NCBI GenBank assembly: GCA_016711045.1
Contig: JADJTT010000002.1
Coordinates: 620,001-684,000 of the forward strand
Length of the DNA: 64,000 nucleotides
Direction of reading: 5' to 3'
Source: Saprospirales bacterium
Lineage (GTDB): Bacteria > Bacteroidota > Bacteroidia > Chitinophagales > Saprospiraceae
Made by a program: the position numbers and the translations under genes. The notes under the pieces were generated by a model. It searched no databases and was not told the origin of the DNA. It worked only from the letters and a program-made list of their open reading frames with translations. Below, in pieces: positions 17,329-25,528 of this stretch (position 1 is the first letter of the stretch; the number at the start of each line of letters is the position of its first letter).

Positions 17329-18237
17329 ATGAAAACGGTTTCCATTCTCTCCTTTCTCCTTCTCACATTGGGCGTCGACTCCTTTGCACAGGATCTCAGT
17401 GGCTTCTCACTCGTGGCACACTATACGCTGCAGGAAACGGCCGAAGACCTCACCGGCAACCAGGACACTATCCAGTTGATCAATGCCCCTTACCAGGGAA
17501 CGGACGGCGTGTATTCCTTCGGCGCGTATCTCAATAATGCCCTGGGGGAAGACTCCACGCTTATCCATACCCCAAAACTGGACGTCCTGAATGATACTGC
17601 CTTTGCGTTTCAGGTGGAATTCCGCCTGGATACCATCCGTCCGGGAAAGCCGATCGTGGTGGCCGGAGATCTGTGGCGCTACCTCGGGATGCACATCAAT
17701 TCGGATACCACGATCCGGGCCATGCATAATTCGGTGTTGTATGTGACCACCTCTGCTCCCTTGAATATCGATCAATGGTACACCGCTACCCTAATTCACT
17801 ACAAAGCGGGCAACGGTCAAACGGAATATTATCTCGACGACCAACTTATCTTTGAAATCGAAGGGAAGCTGGACCACCCTGAAAATGATATCAATATCAG
17901 CAATACGCATTTCGGACAGGGGAGCTCTTATCGTGGTTTCTGGAGAAACCTGAAAGTCTATGAGGCGGCGGAGACCTCAGGTGTTTCGCAGCTGAGGGGA
18001 CGGGAAAGTCTTGCAGTCTATCCCAATCCTTTTTGCGCAAGTTTTGTGATCAAAGAAGCGCAGTTTATGGGCGCTCCATATACCATTTCCGATCAGATTG
18101 GTAGCATGGTGGCTAAGGGTGTCATGGATTACAACGAGGTGCGGTTGACCGGACTTCCCTCCGGGATCTATTATATGCGGCTCGTTTCGCCGGAGGGCCG
18201 GATCTACCTTCAAGTTTTGGAGAAATTGTGCGATTGA
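17329..18237 (+). CDS. Secreted LamG-like protein with T9SS type-A sorting domain
   Basis: 302 residues: signal peptide (1-20, ending SFA-Q), a concanavalin/LamG-like jelly roll (~25-215; ADLTGNQ-like start, FGQGSSYRGFWRNLKVYE near the end), and a C-terminal T9SS domain (~225-300) with the usual YPNPF and GIYYMRL motifs. LamG-like folds often bind glycans; the ligand is unknown. Predicted to be exported by the Sec then the type IX system and attached to the cell surface or released. A good terminator follows. Confidence 0.82.
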   Translation: MKTVSILSFLLLTLGVDSFAQDLSGFSLVAHYTLQETAEDLTGNQDTIQLINAPYQGTDGVYSFGAYLNNALGEDSTLIHTPKLDVLNDTAFAFQVEFRLDTIRPGKPIVVAGDLWRYLGMHINSDTTIRAMHNSVLYVTTSAPLNIDQWYTATLIHYKAGNGQTEYYLDDQLIFEIEGKLDHPENDINISNTHFGQGSSYRGFWRNLKVYEAAETSGVSQLRGRESLAVYPNPFCASFVIKEAQFMGAPYTISDQIGSMVAKGVMDYNEVRLTGLPSGIYYMRLVSPEGRIYLQVLEKLCD

Positions 18238-18257
18238 ACTTAAGGCCTGTTCCACAT

Positions 18258-18298
18258 GAAAAAGCCCCTTGCGAGACTAATCTGCAAGGGGCTTTTTC
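18258..18298 (+). terminator. Intrinsic terminator (bidirectional)
   Basis: GAAAAAGCCCCTTGC and GCAAGGGGCTTTTTC flank an ~11-nt loop. A and T runs on both sides suit it to end both the T9SS gene and the convergent SnoaL-like gene. Confidence 0.85.
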
Positions 18299-18315
18299 CG
18301 TAGTACATCCCCCTC

Positions 18316-18669
18316 CTAAAAGAAAAACTGCTCCTTCACAATCTTCCCATCCTTCACTTCATACACACAAACTTCATCCATTTTCGTACGGTTGCCGTCT
18401 TTCATGGTGACGTCCATGCCCATGGTCAGGGTGATGTGATTACCGGCTACGAGGGCATCGGAGGTGTAGCCGCCGTGCATCTCCTGTACGCCTTCATTAA
18501 ACTGACGTCCCTTCTCGCGAAGGGCATCAAGCCCACGCGCTTCCGGCATGGGGGAATGCGCCGGCTCGACCGAAAGGACATCCGGGTGAAATAATTCCTG
18601 GTAGACAGCTTCATAATCGCCCGTGCGGCACAATTCCACAAGGCGGTTGGCAATTTCCTGGGTGGTCAT
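18316..18669 (-). CDS. SnoaL-like (NTF2-fold) protein
   Basis: 117 residues with the NTF2-like/SnoaL pattern: helical start (IANRLVELCRTGDYEAVYQELFHPDV), ARGLDALREKGRQF, then strands ending in DEVCVYEVKDGKIVKEQFFF. The fold is used by ketosteroid isomerases, polyketide cyclases and many uncharacterised stand-alone proteins, so no reaction can be named. It is transcribed divergently from the BNR-propeller gene, sharing a 199-bp AT-rich spacer. Confidence 0.8.
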   Translation of the reverse strand: MTTQEIANRLVELCRTGDYEAVYQELFHPDVLSVEPAHSPMPEARGLDALREKGRQFNEGVQEMHGGYTSDALVAGNHITLTMGMDVTMKDGNRTKMDEVCVYEVKDGKIVKEQFFF

Positions 18670-18782
18670 AAGGGTAAATTTTGGGTGAAAAATTAGAAGG
18701 CTAAATTAAAACAAATAATTTTATTTATAAAAAATTAAACACGTTTTATTTGTTATTTTCAAAATGCGCCAAAATTCAGGTC

Positions 18783-18838
18783 TATTCGGCTCCCGTTTTT
18801 CGTAATTTTGAGCCGAATACATAAAATATTCGGCTCAA
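18783..18838. promoter_or_regulatory. Promoter with an overlapping three-half-site operator
   Basis: A -7 box TAATTTTG (18803-18810) overlaps a perfect 12-bp inverted repeat, TTGAGCCGAATA (18808-18819) / TATTCGGCTCAA (18827-18838). A third half-site, TATTCGGCTC, lies at 18783-18792, exactly 44 bp before the matching right arm. The expected transcript start falls inside the palindrome, so a dimeric repressor or activator of the downstream BNR gene is plausible. No regulator gene is adjacent. Confidence 0.55.
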
Positions 18839-18868
18839 GACCTTCACTCCTCTATTAACTCCTTTACC

Positions 18869-21800
18869 ATGTCCCTCCTTACCCGCACCTCCTTCCTCCT
18901 TCTGTTTTTAGCGCTCCAAGCAACGGTATTTACTCAAGCCCCTGTCTTCGATGCCCTCCAATGGCGCTGCATCGGGCCGCATAGAGGCGGACGCACAGTA
19001 GGCGCTGTAGGTGTGCCCCAACAACCCAATGTGTTTTACATCGGCGTGAATAACGGCGGGGTTTGGAAAACAACCGACTACGGCCGGACCTGGGTACCGA
19101 TCTTCGACGACCAGCCTACCGGCAGCATCGGAGATGTAGTGGTGGCGCCCAGCGATCCCAATGTGCTCTACGTGGCCTCGGGTGAAGGACTGCAACGGCC
19201 GGACCTCTCCGTGGGTGATGGGATATACAAATCGACCGATGGAGGCCAAACCTGGCAGCACACCGGCCTCCGCGACGGACTGCAGATCGGCGGCCTCTCT
19301 ATCGATCCTGCCAACCCCGACCGGGTATTCGCCGCGGTGCTGGGCCATCCCTACGGCTCCAATACTGAACGCGGTGTTTTTCGTACCCTGAATGGAGGTA
19401 AAACCTGGGAAAAAGTGAAGTATATCGACGAAAATACAGGGGCCATACAAGTGACCATCGACCCCGTCAACCCGAATGTCGTATATGCCGACCTGTGGGC
19501 CAACCGCCTCGCTCCCTGGGAAAACGGGGAATGGCAAGGTCCAGGCTCCGGCCTCTGGAAATCGGTAGACGGGGGAGATTCCTGGACCCAACTGACAGAA
19601 GGCCTGCCTACACCCGCGCAGGGACTGGGACGTATCGGATTCTGTATCTGCCCCTCCCTACCCTCCCGCCTCTACGCGACGGTAGACGCCGGAGAACTGG
19701 GCGGGATCTACCGCTCCGACGATGCGGGCAAAAGTTGGTATCGCACCAATGCCGACTGGCGGCTCTGGGGCCGCGGCAGCGATTTCGCCGAGGTAAAAGC
19801 CGACCCCAAAAACCCGGATATCGTATATACTGCTAATGTAGTAACGTGGAAAAGTACCGACGGGGGACATAACTGGGAAGCCTTCCGCGGAGCGCCCGGG
19901 GGCGACGATTACCATCGCATCTGGATCAATCCCGACAACCCGGAGGTGATCCTCATCGCCAGCGACCAGGGCGCGATCATTACCGTCAACGGTGGACAGA
20001 CGTTCAGCAGCTGGTACAACCAGCCGACGGCCCAGTTTTACCATGTGAGCACCGACAATGCTTTTCCCTACAACGTATACGGTGGCCAGCAGGAAAGCGG
20101 CTCCGTGGGCATCGCCAGTCGCGGCAACGACGGCCAGATCACCTTCCGCGAATGGCATTCGGTGGGGGTGGAAGAATATGGCTATGTCGCCGCCGACCCG
20201 CTCGATCCAAACATCATTTATGGAGGAAAAATCTCCAAATACGACAAACGCACCGGACAAACCCAAAATATCACTCCCGAGCCCGTGTCCCTAGACGACA
20301 GTCGGCAATTCCGTTTCATCCGCACCCAGCCGGTGCTCTTCTCCCCAGTCGATCCGAAAACCCTGTACCTGGCCGGCAATGTACTGTTTAAAACCACTAC
20401 GGGCGGCGATTCCTGGGAAGTCATCAGTCCCGACCTGACACGCGAAACCTGGGAGGTGCCGGCCTGTGTCGGCGTTTTCAGCCCTGAAGCCGAAAAGACC
20501 AAATACCGCAGAGGAGTTATTTATGCAGTAGCGCCTTCCCAACAAGACATCAATACCATCTGGGCCGGCACAGACGACGGCCTGATCCACCTCACCCGCG
20601 ATGGAGGTAAAAACTGGACCAATATCACTCCGCCCCAGGTAACCGACTGGAGCAAAGTATCCCAACTTGACGCCGGACATTTCGACAACAATACCTGCTA
20701 CGCCGCTATCAACCGGATCCGGCTCGACGACCTGCGTCCGCTTATTTTGCGCACCCACGACGGAGGGCAAACCTGGCAGGAGATAACCACTGGCCTGCCG
20801 GATAACGACCCGATCAATACCGTGCGGGAAGACCCGGTGCGCAAGGGTTTGCTGTTTGCCGGCGGAGAACGGGCGGTTTATGTATCTTTTGATGATGGCG
20901 ATCATTGGCAATCGCTGCGGCAGAACATGCCGGCCACCAGCATCCGCGACCTGGTGATCAAGGACGATGACATCGTGGTGGGCACGCATGGACGGTCTTT
21001 TTGGATACTCGATAATATTACGCCCTTGCGGCAGTACCAGGCTGGCAGCACAAAAACCCTTTACACGCCTCAGTCAGCCTGGCGGGTGCGCTGGAATATG
21101 AATCCCGACACCCCCCTTCCACAGGAAGAGCCTGCCGGGCAAAATCCACCGGATGGAGCCATGATCGATTATTACCTGGCGGAAAATGCACGGGAAATCC
21201 TCCTCCAGATACTCGACAGCGAAGGGCAGCTCATCCGGAACTACCGACCCGACGACCCGGCTCCCGGGGTGAGCGGCCAGAACTTTCCCCCATACTGGGT
21301 TCGGCCGCATTTGGCGCTTTCCGGAGAAAAAGGGGCGCATCGCTTTTGCTGGGATATGTGCTACGACCCGCTGCCGGATGTAGGCGCCCGATTCCCCATT
21401 TCCGCGATCTATGAAAATACGGCTCCCCGGGCAACCGCCCCGTTTGTGATGCCAGGCATATACACCGTTCGGCTAACAGTAGATGGAAAGATCTTTGAAG
21501 AGCCATTGGAAATAAAAATGGATCCGAGAGTAACGACTAGCACGGAAGAATTACAGCGTCAGCACGATCTGTCATTGGTTTGCTACGAAAGCAGGCAAGT
21601 ACTCTCAGCGAATATTCGGGAAATTGTGGCACATCAGGATAAAATTGGCAAGGCCATTCCAAAAGCCAAGGGAAAGCTTGCGGCCGATTTTCAGTCGGCC
21701 AATGCGCAGTTTTCTGCTATTGTCCAGGATATGCGTGGGCTTCAAAACAAATTTGCCCGCCTGTTCGGCATGCTTCAGGAATCCGATATGCCGGTGCCGA

Positions 21801-21901
21801 GTCAGGTAATCCTCTCGGTAGAAGCACTCGACAAGGAATCTATGCGGTTGCAGGCAGCCTACCGGGAATTTATTTTTTCGAATGAAAAACTACTCAAATA
21901 G
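18869..21901 (+). CDS. Large secreted BNR/sortilin-like beta-propeller protein
   Basis: 1,010 residues: signal peptide (1-23), then repeated BNR/Asp-box units (STDGGQTW, SDDAGKSWYR, SVDGGDSWTQL, STDGGHNW, THDGGQTW, SFDDGDHW) forming one or two beta-propellers up to ~700, and a C-terminal region with an Ig-like part and a helical tail. The family is annotated as sortilin/VPS10-N-like or glycosyl hydrolase in Bacteroidota, often associated with polymer or peptide breakdown, but no catalytic residues can be assigned here. The palindrome-overlapped promoter suggests dedicated regulation. No T9SS C-terminal domain is apparent. Confidence 0.8.
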   Translation: MSLLTRTSFLLLFLALQATVFTQAPVFDALQWRCIGPHRGGRTVGAVGVPQQPNVFYIGVNNGGVWKTTDYGRTWVPIFDDQPTGSIGDVVVAPSDPNVLYVASGEGLQRPDLSVGDGIYKSTDGGQTWQHTGLRDGLQIGGLSIDPANPDRVFAAVLGHPYGSNTERGVFRTLNGGKTWEKVKYIDENTGAIQVTIDPVNPNVVYADLWANRLAPWENGEWQGPGSGLWKSVDGGDSWTQLTEGLPTPAQGLGRIGFCICPSLPSRLYATVDAGELGGIYRSDDAGKSWYRTNADWRLWGRGSDFAEVKADPKNPDIVYTANVVTWKSTDGGHNWEAFRGAPGGDDYHRIWINPDNPEVILIASDQGAIITVNGGQTFSSWYNQPTAQFYHVSTDNAFPYNVYGGQQESGSVGIASRGNDGQITFREWHSVGVEEYGYVAADPLDPNIIYGGKISKYDKRTGQTQNITPEPVSLDDSRQFRFIRTQPVLFSPVDPKTLYLAGNVLFKTTTGGDSWEVISPDLTRETWEVPACVGVFSPEAEKTKYRRGVIYAVAPSQQDINTIWAGTDDGLIHLTRDGGKNWTNITPPQVTDWSKVSQLDAGHFDNNTCYAAINRIRLDDLRPLILRTHDGGQTWQEITTGLPDNDPINTVREDPVRKGLLFAGGERAVYVSFDDGDHWQSLRQNMPATSIRDLVIKDDDIVVGTHGRSFWILDNITPLRQYQAGSTKTLYTPQSAWRVRWNMNPDTPLPQEEPAGQNPPDGAMIDYYLAENAREILLQILDSEGQLIRNYRPDDPAPGVSGQNFPPYWVRPHLALSGEKGAHRFCWDMCYDPLPDVGARFPISAIYENTAPRATAPFVMPGIYTVRLTVDGKIFEEPLEIKMDPRVTTSTEELQRQHDLSLVCYESRQVLSANIREIVAHQDKIGKAIPKAKGKLAADFQSANAQFSAIVQDMRGLQNKFARLFGMLQESDMPVPSQVILSVEALDKESMRLQAAYREFIFSNEKLLK

Positions 21902-21913
21902 GTTAGGATACAA

Positions 21914-21948
21914 GAGTGAAGAGTGAAGAGTGAAGAGTGAGGGGTGGG
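21914..21948. repeat. Heptanucleotide array (GAGTGAA type)
   Basis: Three GAGTGAA, one GAGTGAG and one GGGTGGG in register, starting 13 bp after the stop of the BNR gene. The next gene is convergent, and no inverted arm is seen. Confidence 0.8.
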
Positions 21949-21959
21949 GAATTGTTAGA

Positions 21960-22604
21960 CTACTTCGCCAAATACTCGGGCAATTCCACCCCTTCCTTCA
22001 GCTCCGGATCGGGGACAACGGCTCTTTTCACCAACTCCAGCGGAAGCACTCCTGCCCATACATCGAGGTCGTAATCTTCTTCATCGTCTTTGGGTGGGCC
22101 GGTCCGGATCTTGGCGGAGGCTTCTTCTATCCGGAAGGAAATGACCATGGTGGCTTTCCATTCTTTTTTACTGGGCTTCCGGATATCGGCCCACCGGCCG
22201 GGGCACATTTTTTCGGTAAAGGCCTCGAGTGCGGTGTACAACTCGGCCTCCTCCGTCACCAATTCACCCTGGCTAAACAGGACGACCGACCGGTAATTGA
22301 CCGAGTGATGAAAAGCGGAGCGTGCCAGCACGAGGCCGTCAATGTGGGTTACCCCGATGGAAACGGGCAGGTTATTTGCCGCAATCTCGCGCATGTAAAA
22401 ACTGCCGACGGACCCATGGATATAGAGCTTATCGCCGATGCGGCAAAACCCGGTGGGAATCTGAAAGGCCTGCCCTTCCCGGACATAAGCCAGGGTGCAG
22501 TATAACGCCTCATCGAGAATGGCGTAGATCGTTTCTTTGTCGTACTCCCCACGCTTGGGCAACCGAGTGATGGTGGTACGGGGTGTTTTGGGGAAATCGC
22601 TCAT
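21960..22604 (-). CDS. Pyridoxamine-5'-phosphate-oxidase-like flavin-binding protein
   Basis: 214 residues with a split-barrel FMN-binding fold of the NimA/PPOX-like class: AILDEALYCTLAYV, RIGDKLYIHGS, SVNYRSVVLFSQGELV, and a C-terminal TGPPKDDEEDY segment typical of this subfamily. Members reduce nitro groups or bind flavin, haem or F420; which applies is unknown. It starts 8 bp after the DUF2442 stop, so the three minus-strand genes here probably form one transcript. Confidence 0.83.
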   Translation of the reverse strand: MSDFPKTPRTTITRLPKRGEYDKETIYAILDEALYCTLAYVREGQAFQIPTGFCRIGDKLYIHGSVGSFYMREIAANNLPVSIGVTHIDGLVLARSAFHHSVNYRSVVLFSQGELVTEEAELYTALEAFTEKMCPGRWADIRKPSKKEWKATMVISFRIEEASAKIRTGPPKDDEEDYDLDVWAGVLPLELVKRAVVPDPELKEGVELPEYLAK

Positions 22605-22612
22605 GTAGAAAA

Positions 22613-22894
22613 TTATTCTTCGGCCGGTGGAAATTTAGGAGGATGAGGGTCTTTTCGGCCTTGCAACAGGCCTATCACAGAAATATCTTCGTCCAATTCC
22701 TCCCAATGTATCCCAGCGCCTTGTCCGATGAACCGCCATCTACGCCGTTGTTCATCTGTGCCTTTGTCCAGGCGCCAAAACCAGATATAAGGAACGCCTA
22801 TTTCCCTACCATCTTCCAGCTCGACATAAAACAATGACTTCTCAAACCGAATATGCCTTGCCTTCACAGGTTCTATATCAACCAAAGTACTCAT
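22613..22894 (-). CDS. DUF2442 protein
   Basis: 93 residues matching the DUF2442 pattern: VKARHIRFEKSLFYVELEDGREIGVPYIWFWRL followed by IHWEELDEDISVIGLL. The start overlaps the end of the DUF4160 gene by 17 bp, so translation is probably coupled. DUF4160-DUF2442 pairs are common in bacteria and have been suggested to be toxin-antitoxin-like, without a defined mechanism that I can cite. A C-terminal extension RKDPHPPKFPPAEE is present. Confidence 0.85.
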   Translation of the reverse strand: MSTLVDIEPVKARHIRFEKSLFYVELEDGREIGVPYIWFWRLDKGTDEQRRRWRFIGQGAGIHWEELDEDISVIGLLQGRKDPHPPKFPPAEE

Positions 22895-23111
22895 ACCATT
22901 TGCGTTTAAAAAACTCTTGTTGCGCTTCCACTATTTGGGCTGCTTTGCGTTCATCTTTCTGGCTAAACCCACGCAAATAAACTTTGCTTACAGGGTCAAT
23001 CCAGAACTTTCCGGATGCATCTGCCTTTTCAACATGTACATGAGGGGGCTCGTTCCCTTCATTACTATAAAAAAAGAACCGGAAGCCTAGCGTGCGCAAG
23101 ATTGTCGGCAT
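22878..23111 (-). CDS. DUF4160 protein
   Basis: 77 residues with the hallmark GFRFFFYSNEGNEPPHVHVEKADASGKFW: the EPPHVHV core is diagnostic of DUF4160. It overlaps the DUF2442 gene by 17 bp. The H-V-H pair might bind metal or act catalytically, but this is unproven. First gene of the presumed DUF4160-DUF2442-PPOX transcript; no clear promoter was found in the 211-bp spacer upstream. Confidence 0.87.
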   Translation of the reverse strand: MPTILRTLGFRFFFYSNEGNEPPHVHVEKADASGKFWIDPVSKVYLRGFSQKDERKAAQIVEAQQEFFKRKWYEYFG

Positions 23112-23225
23112 AGATAATCTTTTCGAAGTTTGCCAATATTTCCTTGCGGGGAGGATCCGTTCAATTTTTTGTGCCTGAAAGTAAATTTAGAAAATTTTCC
23201 TCAATAGGATCAGCAGTGGATTTAC

Positions 23226-23267
23226 CAAAAAACAAACCCCTGGAGCGCCTGACGGCGCCCCAGGGGT
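23226..23267 (-). terminator. Terminator of the multihaem cytochrome gene
   Basis: On the minus strand, ACCCCTGGGGCGCC-GTCA-GGCGCTCCAGGGGT is a 14-bp stem with one mismatch, followed by TTGTTTTTT. Confidence 0.82.
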
Positions 23268-23322
23268 ATTACTTAACCAAATATACCCATTTAGGTGTAC
23301 CGGTTATATTTTCGTTGTCTTA

Positions 23323-24369
23323 TTATTGCAACGCTTCGATGGAATTCTTCAGCAATGCTCTGGTGAATTTGGCATTGTGTACGCCAAAGCTCTTGTCTTC
23401 CAAAACAAACGTGTAGTTCCATGCGGCGCCTGCCTGGTCATAGGTATAGTCACCGGGCACAAGTTTCAAGCTGGCATTGAAGATGCCCGCAGCAACGAGT
23501 TTGTCGGCCAATTGGGTCATCAGGTCATCAATCTCAGCCTGTGTGGCAACAACCTGTAGCTCAAGCGCATCAGTGTCGGTGTGGCACTGTACACAGCCAT
23601 TAGTGTTGAGGGAGCCGTCTTCCGATGCTACCCGGAAGGTGTGTCCACCAGCTGCACGACCGCCATCAACCGGAGCCATGTGGCAGGTAATACAACCATT
23701 TTCAACCAACGTGGTGTGCAGGGAATTTTCATAAGGCGTGGAACCTTGTGTTTTGTAAGCACCCGCACCGGTGAACAATGTGCCCTGTGCACCATGGTGT
23801 GGTCCCCAGCTCGAGCTGGTCAACGTAATGGTTCCTGTTTCGGCTGGGTTAGGTAACGCCGGATCACGCGGTCTTGCCTGGTGGCAATTGAGACACAGGT
23901 TGGCCTTGCCAATATCCCTTGTTTCTCCCCCTACCCAGAATGTAACGGGATCTTGCGTAGTCAGCGCCCAGTCCGCACTCGTATAGGTGTTGTGGATCTG
24001 GTGGCAGGTGTAGCAGTTTTGAGGAAGCGGATCATTAATGGTAGCGGCTGTTGCCAATCCACCGGTTCCAGCTACTTCCAGGAAGCCCTGGCTCGTGTGG
24101 CAAATGGCGCAAGAGGTGCTGTTCCGCTCATAATGGCCGCCCGTAGCGTGGACAGAATTTTCCCACTGGAACATCTTGGCCGTGATCAATTGGTTCCCGC
24201 CGTGGCAATCTACGCAGTTTTCAGCGCCATTTTGTCCATCTGAGCCTGCGGGGCCTGCGGGGCCTGCGGGGCCTGCGGGACCAGCAGGTCCGATCTCTGT
24301 CTGGCAGGCACCAAAACTGAAAATCATAGCCAAACTGAGGATGGCTACAAATAAATTATTCATTTTCAT
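23323..24369 (-). CDS. Hexahaem c-type cytochrome lipoprotein with collagen-like stalk
   Basis: 348 residues from ATG 24369 (the frame extends to 24411, but this start places a normal lipoprotein signal with lipobox SFGAC, lipidated Cys22). Five Gly-Pro-Ala triplets (27-42) form a collagen-like spacer next to the lipid anchor. Six CxxCH haem-c motifs follow at 52, 87, 119, 159, 226 and 259, with extra His residues as likely distal ligands, then a haem-free C-terminal domain. Predicted to be an electron carrier on the outer membrane; partner unknown. The CcsA/ResB haem-attachment genes lie just upstream on the same strand. Confidence 0.85.
   Translation of the reverse strand: MKMNNLFVAILSLAMIFSFGACQTEIGPAGPAGPAGPAGPAGSDGQNGAENCVDCHGGNQLITAKMFQWENSVHATGGHYERNSTSCAICHTSQGFLEVAGTGGLATAATINDPLPQNCYTCHQIHNTYTSADWALTTQDPVTFWVGGETRDIGKANLCLNCHQARPRDPALPNPAETGTITLTSSSWGPHHGAQGTLFTGAGAYKTQGSTPYENSLHTTLVENGCITCHMAPVDGGRAAGGHTFRVASEDGSLNTNGCVQCHTDTDALELQVVATQAEIDDLMTQLADKLVAAGIFNASLKLVPGDYTYDQAGAAWNYTFVLEDKSFGVHNAKFTRALLKNSIEALQ
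24242..24291. repeat. 9-bp tandem repeat encoding Gly-Pro-Ala
   Basis: On the plus strand GCCTGCGGG recurs four to five times, nearly identical, encoding the collagen-like triplets in the cytochrome. The nucleotide identity makes the stalk length prone to slippage in 3-residue steps. Confidence 0.85.
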
Positions 24370-24483
24370 TGGAAAATAATTTAGGTGAGTTGAGCAATTT
24401 CTTTTTGTCATGATTTTGTAAATATCATAAAACTGTCATGAAAATCCAAAACCTACCCCACCTGAAACATGATAAAAATCACA

Positions 24484-24504
24484 CCTCAAGGTGACAAAAG
24501 TCAC
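24484..24504. promoter_or_regulatory. Paired small palindromes upstream of the cytochrome gene
   Basis: CACCT-CA-AGGTG (24483-24494) and GTGAC-AAAA-GTCAC (24491-24504) overlap, ~115-135 bp before the cytochrome start. The TGAC...GTCA symmetry resembles CRP/FNR-type half-sites but is not a match to a known site. Confidence 0.3.
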
Positions 24505-24639
24505 GCGTAGGAAAAAAATTACGAAAGGCAGACAAATTTTTTGCGGGGGTGGTTTTCATGCGGTATTCATTTTTCAAATACATAGAATCCCAAAACAATC
24601 TTTCCTTCCAGAAAAGAGGCCATTAACAAATAAATTTTG

Positions 24640-25479
24640 TTAATTTTTTGAATAAACATGCAAGCTATCCGCTGCAGTAGGCAGATAATCCATTCCCAGG
24701 TAGGTAAAAATGATGGCAAGCACCCCGATGATGACCACCCAGGCAAGTTTTTTATTCCCAAAAGAAGGAAGATTGCGGAAATGAAGGTAAGCCGCAAAGA
24801 TCAACCAGGTGATGAAAGCCCAATTCTCTTTCGGATCCCATCCCCAATAATTTGACCAGGCGTTTTGCCCCCACCAGGCGCCGAGTAACAACCCGGCCGT
24901 CAGGAACAGGAATCCAAATCGGGTGATTTGGTAGGTGGTATCTGCAAAATCGATCCGGGACTGCTCGCCCAGGGAATGGTGTGAAGCCAACCCTCCGGGA
25001 AAAGCCAGGTACAACACCGCGCTGAGGCCGGCGACAAACAAAGCTCCATAAGCCAGAAAATAGGAAATGACATGCGGAATGAACATCCAGGTCTGCAGGG
25101 CCGGCGGCAGGGCGATGATCTCTACATCGCGTTTGGTCAACGCATAGAAGAAAATGAGTACTACACCCAACGCAGAAAGTAACCCGATCAACCGGATCTT
25201 AAACCGCCGTTCTACTACCAGGCTGACCAGGGAGATCGTCCAGGAGGCAAAGATCAGGGACTCGTAAAAACTCTTGAATGGCGGTCGGCCGGCTTCTATC
25301 CACCGGTCGACGATCAGTATCGTACAACTGAGAAAAGCCAGGGCAAAGAGCCCAATCGGAATGTATCCAAAGAGTTTACCCTTTTTAAACAGTCCAAAAA
25401 CATAGCCCAACAAGGCAATGAAATAACCTAAAAAGGTGACCTTAAACAGGATGGATGTGTAATATAGACTTTCGAGCAT
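24640..25479 (-). CDS. ccsA: Cytochrome c maturation protein CcsA (system II)
   Basis: 279 residues, multi-spanning, with the haem-handling WWD-type motif WGWDPKENW (~214-222) flanked by His residues and about eight hydrophobic segments. With ResB it moves haem across the inner membrane and attaches it to CxxCH motifs. The gene follows resB by 49 bp on the same strand and precedes a six-haem cytochrome, its likely client. An ATG at 25479 gives the usual N-terminal hydrophobic segment. Confidence 0.9.
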   Translation of the reverse strand: MLESLYYTSILFKVTFLGYFIALLGYVFGLFKKGKLFGYIPIGLFALAFLSCTILIVDRWIEAGRPPFKSFYESLIFASWTISLVSLVVERRFKIRLIGLLSALGVVLIFFYALTKRDVEIIALPPALQTWMFIPHVISYFLAYGALFVAGLSAVLYLAFPGGLASHHSLGEQSRIDFADTTYQITRFGFLFLTAGLLLGAWWGQNAWSNYWGWDPKENWAFITWLIFAAYLHFRNLPSFGNKKLAWVVIIGVLAIIFTYLGMDYLPTAADSLHVYSKN

Positions 25480-25528
25480 GATCTTCTTTTTTAATACCGT
25501 TAGCTAAGCATAAACACGAGGACTGCCA

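Noticed and set aside
23144..23416. 90-codon plus-strand open frame next to the cytochrome
   Set aside because: It overlaps the cytochrome terminator and coding end and has no recognisable features.
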